Assembly: GCA_003971905.1 (NCBI GenBank)
Contig: RSEE01000082.1
Location: 186,001 to 250,000 of the forward strand
Direction of reading: 5' to 3'
From: Moniliella sp. 'wahieum'
Taxonomy: Eukaryota; Basidiomycota; Moniliellomycetes; Moniliellales; Moniliellaceae
Length of the DNA: 64,000 bases
Position 1 is the stretch's first letter. Each line of letters begins with the position of its first letter. The notes below the pieces were generated by a model. It saw nothing but the letters and a program-made list of their open reading frames with translations. It searched no databases and was not told where the DNA came from. Both the position numbers and the translations under genes were made by a program. Below are positions 55,083 through 64,000 of this stretch, in pieces.

Positions 55083-57988
55083 ATGCCTCGTCTCGATCCT
55101 ACTGCCGCCGATATTGTGATCGATGAACGGCTTCCTCCTCTGCCAGCGCTTCCGCGAGCGGGATCGACCACTGTGCCCAGCACGCTTGAACGTGCTGCTC
55201 CTACTCCCTCGCGTCGCTCTGGTCCCGAATGGCGCCGGCAGCCCGGCCCATCGTTTGTCAATGGCCCGGGAAATCTGACCTCGGGTCACATTCCCCAGTT
55301 CAATAAGGCCGGCGCGCCACCTGCGTTTCGTACCCCCCAACATCACGTGGTGCTGGCGCAGGGTCCGCAGGTCTGCATCCCTACCCTCCCTCCTTTATGC
55401 CTATGGACCAAGCCAAGCCCGCTCGGATGCCCTTGCGACAATCGGCAATGGGGGCACCGCTGCATCCAAGCATGTCCCCTGATACGCCCAAGTTTGGTGC
55501 GTTTGCCTCGCATCGGACCGGCGGGGCGTATGCGCCGTCGTCTTCCCCCGACGATCCAAGTCGGCGCGGCGAGAATGGAATGAACTTTGCTCCTCTCCGC
55601 TCGCACTCTGGTTCGGCAGCCACTTCGGGTTCGGAATTCTCTTCACTTCATTCGGCCCCTTTTCCCATCCCGGCCTTGCCCCCGCCTCCGCCTCAAATCC
55701 AGACGGGGAGCGTGGGAATGCTGAGCTTGCACGACGAACGGATTTTGGCACCGTTCCTGAAACCACGGGCCAAGCGGCGCCGTGACCACGAGGCAGGTCA
55801 CGCTTCTACTTCTACCAAATCCCGCCCGTCCGTCGACCACACTGATTCCCTCGGTGGCTCGCCCGAGGGCGACGGGGATGTGAAACCACACCTCGAAAGT
55901 GAGGATACTACGAAACCTGCGCTTTCCTCCGAATCGCCAGATGTGCCCACGGCGGATACCACACTACCCGACTCGTCGGCTACCAAGCGCAAACGTCCCC
56001 CCCGCGGTCCAGCGAACGTCCTGGCCCCGTCATGATCGATGGCAAAAAACGATACCCCTGTGGCTCGTGTACACTTACGTTTAGCACCAGTGGTCATGCC
56101 GCCCGGCACAGTCGGATTCATCGTGGTACGTTACATGTCCTTGTGCGCGCTTGCTTGGTTCGTTTTTTTCACGTTGGCCTCTGTCCTCGTGGCGATCCAA
56201 TTTACCGCTTTACCCATCGAGATGCGATCCTGGCTGACCTGCTGACCATTGTGCTTTGCGTCGTGCTTTGCGTCCTCTGGACCTGCTAGGTTCGCGGCCG
56301 TACGTGTGCACCTTTCCCGGCTGTGGCAACCGTTTTTCGCGCCAAGACAATAGCTTGCAGCACTACAAGACGCATGTGAGCGCATCGCGCAATTCGCGCG
56401 ACAATGAGCTAGGGTACTTGCTCAAGTCGGCCGCAGAGATCGCGCAGGAGGACCGGTACATTGCGTTGGGCAAGAAAGCCTTACTGGATGGCACGGCGAT
56501 TGCGGTGATGCACGACGTGTTTGACAGCAAGGGTCGGCGGACGGGGGAGAAACTAGTGCGGTCCGTAGGCGCCGACTTGTCTACTCGCTTGCCTCGGTCT
56601 AAGAACGACCCTACGCCACCGGCGCATGTGCTGCAACGGTGGAGGTGGAACGCAGGCGGCCACTGCGAGTCAACATGGTTACCTCGGTAGGTGCAACCGC
56701 GCTCGAGGCACAGGCACGCCAAGATTCTTCCTCTGCTTCTGCTTCTGCTCTTTCCGCCCGCTGCGATGGCCGACCCCATGGCTCCCATGTCCGACTCGAC
56801 CCGGCTCGGCGCGGCTTTGGGACCGACGATGGCCGCGGGTGGATTGTAGGTGCACCAGTCACTTCTTCCATTGGCGATCCGAGCGGCGGAGGAGGGGCGG
56901 TGGTCTGCCCCCACGCACCATGCCCTACTCCATGTCGACGGCAGGTCCAGGCCCAGGGCCGGGCGCGACGACCGCCAGCGCGGGCTATGGCGCCATGCCT
57001 TCCAATCCCGTTTCCGTAACGTTTGCCGACCCTTCGCTCGGCCCCGTTTCCACGGCGACGGGTGGGCAGCGTCGGGTGCTGATGGCGTGCCGGCCCAGTT
57101 TGGCCCTTCGACCCCAACCGTGTTCCCTCGTGCGAGCACGAGCACGAGCACGTCGAGTAGCAGCGTGACGGGCCGTGTGATGCCGGTCGGCATGGCGGCT
57201 GTCTCGCCTACCAATATGGGTGGCTACGGCCCGTCTGCCTCTGCCTCGCACGCCTCGCATGCGCGCTCCTCAGCGTCCTACCCTCCTGGCCGTGGGCACA
57301 CAGATATGGGCAACACGGTACCCAGCCACTCGCCTACGACCGCATCTGAGATGACTGTCATGTCCGCCGCCCGGGCCCGGGGGGCACCAGCACCAGTACC
57401 GGCACTACCTTTGGCCCGAGCATGACGTCTGCCCGCCCACCACATCCACATCCACCACCACCCTGCTCCCGCCTTCGCCGATGATCAACCCGGGTGCATC
57501 TACGATGTACGTGTCGGGTCCGTCGGGCGCGGTAGGTGCGCAAGGGCTCGAGTACAGTTCGGGACGCGCAGCAGAACGGACCCAGTTCGCAGCACAGGTA
57601 TTACCCTTCGTACGCACAGGCACAAGCACAAGCACAAGCACAAGCACAGGCACAGGCACAAGCACAGGCACATGCACAGGCACAAGCGCCAGGACAAGCG
57701 CCGGGGCAAGCTACGTGGCGCCCGCCCGGGCCAGGACCGAACCAGGCTATGGCCTACCACGCTTCGGGCTACGCTTCGGGCTACGCTCCGTCCGGCGGGC
57801 CCTACTACCAAGCGTCGCCTTCGTACGCCATGACGTCGGCGCCGCCAGGGCGGGTGCACGGCGCAGCCTGTTCCAGGCTGGCGCCTGCGCAACGAAGCGC
57901 GCGTACAATTAATGAGCCGTTGAGTATCGGTCACGGTACACGTACAGGGTACTATACTTTGCCTGCAGTGCGCCTTGGAGTACCTTAG
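55083..57988 (+). CDS. C2H2 zinc-finger transcription factor
   Basis: ATG 55083 gives MPRLDPTAADIVIDERLPPL, followed by a Pro/Ser-rich region and the patch KPRAKRRRDHEAG, a possible nuclear signal. Two tandem C2H2 fingers span an intron: KKRYPCGSCTLTFSTSGHAA with RHSRIH (C-x2-C, H-x4-H) and RPYVCTFPGCGNRFSRQDNS with LQHYKTH (C-x4-C, H-x4-H). The intron is 56126-56289 (GTACGT...GCTAG) and splits the Gly codon of the inter-finger linker HRGSRPY. This paired finger type is common in fungal stress and nutrient regulators such as the Com2/Usv1/Nrg1 group. After the fingers come SAAEIAQEDRYIALGKKALL and a long Gly/Ser/Ala/Pro-rich tail with a QA repeat (57605-57685), typical of an activation or low-complexity region. 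Likely end 57988. Frame changes near 55390, 56030, 56640-56760 and in the tail are implied; the tail frame is uncertain. Confidence 0.85.
57605..57690. repeat. Coding Gln-Ala repeat
   Basis: About 14 hexamers of the CACAAG/CACAGG type, read as alternating Gln-Ala in the zinc-finger gene's tail; the same DNA in another frame would give Ser/Thr-Gly repeats. Confidence 0.85.
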
Positions 57989-58088
57989 TTCGCCGTTTGG
58001 GCCCTGTAGGTGGTGCCCTGTAGCGTTGTGCCCTGTCTGGCTCTTGGCTCTTGGCTGCTGTTTGCCTAGACTCCGACTCTCTCGAGAG

Positions 58089-58124
58089 GTGCAGTGCAGT
58101 GCAGTGCAGTGCAGTGCAGTGCAG
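58089..58124. repeat. GTGCA pentanucleotide array
   Basis: Seven perfect copies of GTGCA about 100 bases after the zinc-finger stop. Confidence 0.92.
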
Positions 58125-59277
58125 TCTCTTTTTTCACGACGGATACGTTTCCTCTGTTCTTCAAGTACGAGCGATCCTTGGCTCTTTCCTGTTACCCCGT
58201 CGCCGCTTCCTCTTGGTAGGCGCCACAGTTCTTTTTCTTCCTCGTTCCTCGTTCCTCGGCCCTCGTTTGTTCGTTGTTCGTTCTTCGCCACCGACTATAT
58301 CCATGAGGCGAGACCCGCGAGGCCCAGGCTACCTTCCGTTGCTTCCCCATTGCTCATGATATGCCCTGCTTCGATGTGCGTTTTCCTCTTCCTCTCTCTT
58401 CTCTCTTCTTTCTTTCCCCCCTCGCCATCGCCCCTATAATCGCCCCAATCGCCCCAATCGCCCCAACCGCCCACCCTTTTGTGTTCTTGTTGGTTCCGAC
58501 ACACTTGACGATGCCTTGCTGCCAATGCCCCCCCCCCCCCCCCCATCCGACCGCTTTCCCCTCCCCATTCCTCTCCCCTGCGCTGATGGGGGTAGCTCCT
58601 CGGATGCCTCGATGAATCCCATTTGCGTTTTAGGTCTTTGGGATCCCTCTTGTCCCTTTGGCCTTTTTGTCCTTTTTGGCCCATTTGGCCCATTTGGACC
58701 TTTCACCCGCGCTCTTGCCTTCCTGCCCTTCCCTGCCCTTACCAACTGGTGCCATTCCATCCTCTCTCTGCCCCCGCTTGTTACATGTTACGCACGTTCC
58801 GCCGCGGTCGCAGTACCCAGCCAGCCGGTCGCTCTGGCTTCGATGGTCCCCAATGCCGGTCTCATGCCGATCCCCATTGCGGTCACCGCCAACGCCAGTC
58901 ATCCCTTGCTTTTTTGGATGCCCTCTTACTATCTGCTCCCTCGCCCTCACGACGACGGTCCCGCGGTCCCGTTCTCTCTACGCCCAATTTCTTTGTGTTC
59001 CCTTGCCTTCTTTTCCTTTTCTTTCCTTTTTCTTCCGCTTTTCCTTTCTTTTTTTGTGCCTATGTCTTGTCATTGCCTTTGCCTCTCCCTTTCCCTCTCG
59101 CCTCTGCTTGCGGGATCGATCTCTTGGGCGGATGGGCAATGCGGATTGCTTCCCTATGCTAGTTGGGAGTTAGTTGGAGGGTGCGGTAGGATGGATAGGC
59201 GCTGAGCCGGGCCGAGGGTTGGGACAGCAGGGGAAACGTTTCGCACGTCCGTTTGCGCTCAGCCTGAGCGCGGAGAA

Positions 59278-59482
59278 TGAAGGAGAAGGAGAAGGAGAAG
59301 GAGAAGGAGAAGGAGAAGGAGAGAGGAAGGAGAAGGAGAAGGAGAAGAGAAGGAGAAGGAGAAGGAGAAGAGAAGGAGAAGGAGAAGAGAAGGAGAAGGA
59401 GAAGGAGAAGGAGAAGGAGAAGGAGAGAAGGAGAGGAGAAGGAGAAGGAGAAGGAGAAGGAGAGAGAAGGAGAAGAGAAGAG
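59278..59482. repeat. GGAGAA purine tract
   Basis: About 205 bases of pure purine made of GGAGAA hexamers with occasional GAGA interruptions; strong strand asymmetry. Confidence 0.93.
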
Positions 59483-60062
59483 GTTGAGGAGGATCCATGT
59501 AGTAGGCACATATAGGGAAGTATGTGTGGATTGGCAGCCGTCAGCAATGCCATTCTGTGGTGTCCCATTGAGCATTCCCAACCAAAAGTATTATGCCAGT
59601 CCCCCCCCCCCCCCCCCACACGTGCCGCACTGGATCGTGCATCGCCCATCGCGAATCGCCAACACCCGTAACCAGCTGCATACCAGCCTGGAACCGCGCC
59701 CCGTGGGCGTGAAGCGGAAGCAGAGGCGAGGGAGGGGTACGTCAATCCTGCCCAGGCTACCCAGGCTGGCGTCCTACCTCGCATTGGGGATGCCCCCACG
59801 ATGCGATGAAGGTCGTGATGCATACTAGTAGTCATGATGATCGATGACTGAACCGAGGCCATCCCAGGACACACCCGAGACCAGTGGACCGGACTGGCCT
59901 CGACCCACAAGGAGGGCGCTCTTCCTCTGTCGAGCCAGATCACCTCCCACCAACCTGGTACTCGTCCGAGTCGCCGGGGCAAACTAAGGCGCCCAACCCG
60001 GTTGCTACCGCGGTCCATCCTGCTACATCACCGACGGCAGCGAGTGGGGGGCGGTAACCGGT

Positions 60063-60565
60063 CTACGCAAGGGCAGGTACAACCTGGGCTAGGGAACAGC
60101 AGGAGGGGGGGCGGGGGCGTCCAACTTTCATCTTGTATCGCAACACAATCCTAGTGCCGTCCCAGTGCACCGAGACGCTATGGTAAGTCCTGGCCGTGGC
60201 CTGCTCTCTGGGTGGCACTACAATCTGGGAGTCCATGTTGGTCCATATTCCCCACTGCGAGCGGATGTACAGCGGGGCGTAGTGCTGGGACGGGATGCGC
60301 CGTAGGGTGGGGGCAGGCAACGCGCCCAGTGACTGACCAAGTCGAGCTCAGTGCCCCTCGTACTTTTCCCCAGCCCCAAACGCACCACAAAGCCAGAGTA
60401 GGTACGTCCCGTCCCCGTGGGCGGCACCTCACGAATACAACTGGGGGGGTGCGGAAAAGATGCATTCCTGTCTTTCCCGTTCCGGAGGTAAGTCAATCGA
60501 TTGTCGTTTCCGTATACGGGGCGAGGAAGGGCAACGGGGATGGGATGCGGAGAAAAGACGCGCAT
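60063..60565 (-). CDS. Short protein of unknown function downstream of Bet3
   Basis: ATG 60565, 38 nt after the Bet3 stop, gives MRVFSPHPIPVALPRPVYGN and RNGKDRNASFPHPPSCIREV, then TGRTYSGFVVRLGLGKS and TELDLVSHWARCLPPP. After a change of frame in a C-run near 60310 it reads RRIPSQHYAPLYIRSQWGIW, DSQIVVPPREQATARTYHSV and VHWDGTRIVLRYKMKVG, and ends at 60063. The second half has the alternation of a beta-sandwich, but no family is recognised. A GTACGT on the minus strand near 60404 may be a splice donor instead. It could also be a downstream exon set of an unseen gene. Low confidence. Confidence 0.35.
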
Positions 60566-60603
60566 CAGGCCCCAGGGTGGCCTGTGCTTGCCAAGGCATC
60601 GTA

Positions 60604-61410
60604 TCATTCATCTGCCGGGGGGGCCTCTTCATCGAGGTACCGAATTAACCGCACACGAAGCTCCGTCGTAGCATCACCACGCAAAACGTCAGAGATGAAC
60701 TTGGCTTCCACCTGCATGTTAAGCTGGTGACATTGGGTCAGTCGACGTGCGTTCTTCGTGCGTTCTTCGCTATCAAGCAAGGAGGGGTACGTACCATTTC
60801 CAAAGATCCGCGAATGACGCCAACAAGCACGTTGGAGAACCAGAGACCACTTCTACTGCCTCGGGGGGCAACTCGGCCAATTCGGCAAGAGGATTGTCGT
60901 CCAAAGTCAGGGTGAACTGGTCGGTGCTTTGGGCCGAGGCCGAGGACGCAGCGGGCTCGCCGGCGGCTAGGGAAGCGTGGGACGCATCCTCAGCGCCTTC
61001 GGGCGTGCCGGACAGACGTTCGGTGGACTGAGAGTGGGCAACGGCCGGGACAATGTTGAGGTACATCTTGAAAGCCACCTTGGCAATCACGTCGCCTGTC
61101 TCGCGAAAGTCGGAGCACCGTGCACCGGACCAACTAGGGACAGACGAGGAGGCGCTTCCTGGTGCGCCGGGAGCGCCAGATCCCGACACGGCCAGGCTGC
61201 TGCGGGCGAGAAAGTCTTCGACAAGACGGACGCCGATGTTGTACCCCATCTTGTCCAGCTGGGTGTTGACTTGGCCGTAGTCTTCGTAGTCGCGGATCAG
61301 CTGGGCGACGAGCGCGCCATAGGTGAGGGTGAAGAGCTCGACATTGATCTTCTCGGTCCTGTCTTCCAGATGTCCTCGCCGGCGGCACGGAGCGCCTTGC
61401 TGCTGGACAT
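60604..61410 (-). CDS. BET3: TRAPP complex subunit Bet3 (TRAPPC3)
   Basis: Core subunit of the TRAPP tethering complexes acting in ER-to-Golgi traffic and Ypt1/Rab1 activation. ATG 61410 gives MSSSKALRAAGEDIWK; one missing A near 61360 then leads to RTEKINVELFTLTYGALVAQ, LIRDYEDYGQVNTQLDKMGY, NIGVRLVEDFLARSSLA, CSDFRETGDVIAKVAFKMYL, FTLTLDDNPLAELAELPPEA and, after another frame slip near 60850, LWFSNVLVGVIRGSLEM. Intron 60724-60794 (71 nt, GTACGT...ACCAG) joins to LNMQVEAKFISDVLRGDATT and ends YLDEEAPPADE with TGA at 60604. The fold motifs match the family throughout. Two inserts are unusual: a Gly/Ala/Pro/Ser loop of about 20 residues before CSDFRET, and a loop of about 35 residues (VAHSQSTERL ... 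SAQSTDQ) before FTLTLDDN. Confidence 0.93.
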
Positions 61411-61792
61411 GGCGATGGTGGGGTTGGCTTGGCCGCCCTTTCGCCCCGCCGCTTCCATCCAGCCGCCGCGCCCTCCAGCCTGCCCCGGGCGCTGAGGTAA
61501 GCGTGCCCCGCACGCCCCGTGGCCGAACGCACGGTTGAAACATTTCACCCCCGCCCTCGCTGCGGCCGCAAACGAAGGGAGGATCGGCCGTGTCACATGT
61601 CACCCTCTGATCCACACCCGCGACAAAAGCCATACGAGCCTCCCATCTGGAAAGTCATTCGCATCATCTTCAACAGGTACGCAAGTCCGCGAGGTGGGAC
61701 CCGCAGACGCAGAAAAGCGAGACACAAGGAGAGAAGGGAGAAAGACTGAGGTCCGCGACTAGTACTAATACACATTTTTAAGCCCTCACTTA
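61411..61792. other. Spacer upstream of Bet3
   Basis: Bet3 5' region and 3' flank of the coiled-coil gene on the same strand. No coding signal beyond the C-rich leader. Confidence 0.5.
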
Positions 61793-63302
61793 TCAGACGC
61801 CGGGGGTGGCAAGTCCATATCCGAGCGCAAGGCTTGACACCAAGCCTTCGAGCAAATGGATCTGCTGGTCAGCCTGATGTAAGTACTCTTGGGGTGAGTA
61901 AATGTCCAGAGCAAGGTCTCGTTGCATTCCCAGCAGGGCCATCCGCACCGACTTGAGCTCCAAAGCAGTGGGCCCCTGTTTGTTCTGTTCTTCCTGTGGT
62001 GATCCCTGTTTTCGTTCTGGCTCCTGCATGACTTCAACGCCCCCAAGGGGCCCATGACGCTTCCAATCGACGGGTTGTGCATCGGCCCCTTCTCAGTCCC
62101 TGCAGTCATGTTGAACGAGGCGTCCGACAGAGGGGACGATGAGGATGACTGATGCGTAGGAGCAGTCCCAACCGTAACACAGTCCTCCTGACGCGAGGTG
62201 GGAGTGCCTGTCGTCTTGAGAAAAGAAGGATGGGGATGAGAATGAAGTTGAAGCAACAAGCTGACCTCAGATTCATCTGCGTCGTGTCGGAGGACTGCGG
62301 AACGGGGAGGCGGAGGCCCTCAAATCCAGAAGGGGAGCTACGTTCGTGGACGCGAAAGAAGGAGGAGGAAGCTGAATTTGAATGAGCCCTATCGGACCCA
62401 ATGGGGGGTAAGTTCTTGTGCAGAGCAAAGGAACGAGCTTGGAGGGAACGATGGAGCAGCTCAGCAGGAGTGGAGGAACCCAAGGACAAGTGAGGATGTT
62501 GGTGACCCTCGGCTTTGCTCAAGTGCGCAGCAACCGCTTGCTCCACGATCGATTGCCAATCATCAGCGCCATACGCTTCCGCCAGTGCGTACCCCGCGTC
62601 GTCCAAAGACGTTTGCAACAACCCAATTTCGATCATTAGGCGCTCGTTGTCCTTTTGCGTGGCAGCCAAGATGCGCTCTTGGTTGCAAAACTCGTCCTCG
62701 GCCACATCCAGTGCTTCTTGGTTGCGACGTTGCTCTTCTTGTAACAACAAGAGATGCATACGCTCGGTTTCCTGTAGTTCGGTCTGAAATGCTTGCTCCC
62801 TCGCTTGGACCAGCTAGGCAAAGGGGAGAGCGTTAGGACTCTCACACTTCATGCCCCGAGAATCCTCAAGCGACAACGTTACCTGTATGGCTTTCTTGTA
62901 GTCATTGGTATGCGCACGTTTCTGATCTTTGAGGGCTTGGATGAGGCGCCGAACGAGGTCCGAGTCCGTCTTTCTTTCCACCTCCAACTCTTCCCACCAC
63001 GACGGCCGGTCGAGGTCGTTCAGTGTGTCGAGTGCAGATGGAAGAGGAGAGGCAAACAGGCTATTGCTGCGTCCTCGCCCACGGCGCAGAGCCGTACCTA
63101 TCACGGCGCCTGCCCCGCCCAGGGCGGGCTTGGGGTGGTGAGGGAAAAAGATACGGGGCTTGATGGGACTGGCGGGGCTGCGCTCGGAACGAGGGACAGC
63201 GGTGAAGAGCATGGAGGAGCGCTGATGCATGCGGGACCGGATGGCGCGTGCAGGTGTCGCGGTGCGCGCAAGGGACGTGGCGGCGGGCTGTGCTGGAGTC
63301 AT
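61793..63302 (-). CDS. Coiled-coil protein of unknown function
   Basis: ATG 63302 gives MTPAQPAATSLARTATPARA and a basic Ser/Pro-rich N-terminus, then RPSWWEELEVERKTDSDLVR and LIQALKDQKRAHTNDYKKAI. Intron 62814-62882 (69 nt, GTAACG...CCTAG) joins to a long coiled coil: LVQAREQAFQTELQETERMH, LLLLQEEQRRNQEALDVAED, QKDNERLMIEIGLLQTSLDD. Next are DDWQSIVEQAVAAHLSKAEG and a Ser-rich stretch, probably a second intron (about 62195-62252, GTCAGC...GACAG), then SDASFNMTAGTEKG, and after a G-run slip near 62045 EVMQEPERKQGSPQEEQNKQ and ALLGMQRDLALDIYSPQEYL. The end is LALGYGLATPGV, TGA at 61793. About 440 residues. The architecture would suit a cytoskeletal, spindle-pole or kinetochore factor, but that is a guess. 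Confidence 0.7.
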
Positions 63303-64000
63303 AGTGGCGGGGAGGGGTGTCAGCGGAGAGTCGGGAGGTGGTGGGACGGGGCCAGGGGCCAGAGGTCAGGGGCCAGGATCGAGCGACGGACAAGCGAGGA
63401 CGTCCAATCATTAATCAAACCACTCGGACGCGCGCGTTCAACGCAACGTTGGGCGCTGGTCTTGGGCCGCGTGGGCTGCGCTAAGGCGCACGTGACCCAA
63501 GCGAATATCCTAGCTGGTTGCCATCGACTCTTCCTATTGGGCTAATACGGGCACTGCGCTTCGCCTACAGATTCGCTTCATGTATCGTGCATCTCCTGTT
63601 CCACGTCCAGCCCCTGCTCCTCTACCGGCCCCCTAATACAGCTCACAAAGCAGATGATGGTGCCCCGTCAGAAGCTTTTCTATGGGTATACATAATGGCG
63701 TGCTGCGTGGCCCCCGAGGCCGGAGGGGGTTATTGGAACCTGAGCATTGGTGCAAACAAGCACCTGTCGTCGGGATGGAAGATCCGAATCGGTGCGGACT
63801 GTCGAGCGACGGGGTGGCTCGCGCTTCTGCCCAACGTCCCTTTGGCCCTCTTCAGGCCTAGGTGCATCCCGATGTTTTCTCTTCAGTCGTTGCTTCTGCA
63901 TTCAGGCCTAGCGTGGCAACTGTGTGACAGTTATGATAGGTATCTCCCTATAGGTGTCGCTGGTTGACTGCGAGGCCACCACTGGTGCGATTATATCACA
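63303..64000. other. Intergenic to right edge
   Basis: 5' flank of the coiled-coil gene. No coding signal that I can support. Confidence 0.45.

Larger units (their letters stand above)
57989..60062. other. Intergenic, microsatellite-rich
   Basis: No gene supported. Carries a GTGCA array, two poly-C runs of 17 (58528-58544 and 59601-59617), CCCAATCG repeats near 58443-58470, TTTTGGCCCATTTGGCCC repeats near 58670-58700, and the long GAGAAG tract below. Pyrimidine-rich between 58960 and 59110. Confidence 0.5.

Noticed and set aside
58516-59205. Hydrophobic Pro/Phe/Leu-rich plus-strand frame after the zinc-finger gene
   Set aside because: Product of pyrimidine-rich repeats; hydrophobicity is a base-composition effect.
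59159-60018. Ser/Leu/Phe-rich minus-strand frame and Glu/Lys/Arg-rich plus-strand frame over the purine tract
   Set aside because: Translations of the GGAGAA repeat in different frames, not genes.

Overview
The window is nuclear DNA from a fungus. It is GC-rich, its genes carry few, short introns (about 65-180 nt), and the 5' splice sites are very often GTACGT. Gene content and the RPS21, KGD1 and INO80 reading frames fit a basidiomycete best. A GC-rich early-diverging fungus cannot be excluded, because VWA8 is not typical of ascomycetes. The assignment rests on remembered family features, not on a search.

Layout. 0-10 kb: inositol hexakisphosphate kinase (Kcs1-like, runs off the left edge), a small spliced unknown gene, and the Cdc14 phosphatase. 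11.7-19.4 kb: a secreted thioredoxin-fold protein, the large VWA8 ATPase, a tRNA-Ile and a 2OG-Fe(II) oxygenase-like gene. 21-29 kb: a tRNA-Arg with a tiny intron, two unknown minus-strand genes, and two tandem paralogous small genes. 29-35 kb: RPS21 (intact), a NAD-kinase-fold protein lacking the catalytic motifs, RPS4, and a small Ala-rich protein. 35.9-45 kb: INO80 and, facing it, the 2-oxoglutarate dehydrogenase E1 (KGD1). 45.7-47.7 kb: a spliced gene with propeller-like blades. 47.7-55 kb: a gene-poor tract rich in short palindromic repeats. 55-63.3 kb: a C2H2 zinc-finger factor, long microsatellites, a small ORF, the TRAPP subunit Bet3 and a coiled-coil protein.

Almost every conserved gene (Kcs1, Cdc14, VWA8, RPS4, INO80, KGD1, Bet3) is split between frames, usually at a homopolymer one base too short or too long. 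RPS4 and KGD1 are normally indispensable, so I read these as residual long-read assembly errors rather than real mutations. Gene spans below are therefore given from likely start to likely stop across such frame breaks.

The genes do not form a pathway cluster; this is ordinary housekeeping chromosome interrupted by repeat-rich intergenic DNA. The most unusual items are the NAD-kinase-like pseudoenzyme (31.0-32.2 kb), the tandem paralogs at 26.3-29.0 kb, and the recurring palindromic words (AAGCTTG arrays, CAGTACTCAG-type, TGACATG-type, TGATGCATGA-type) that appear only between genes.
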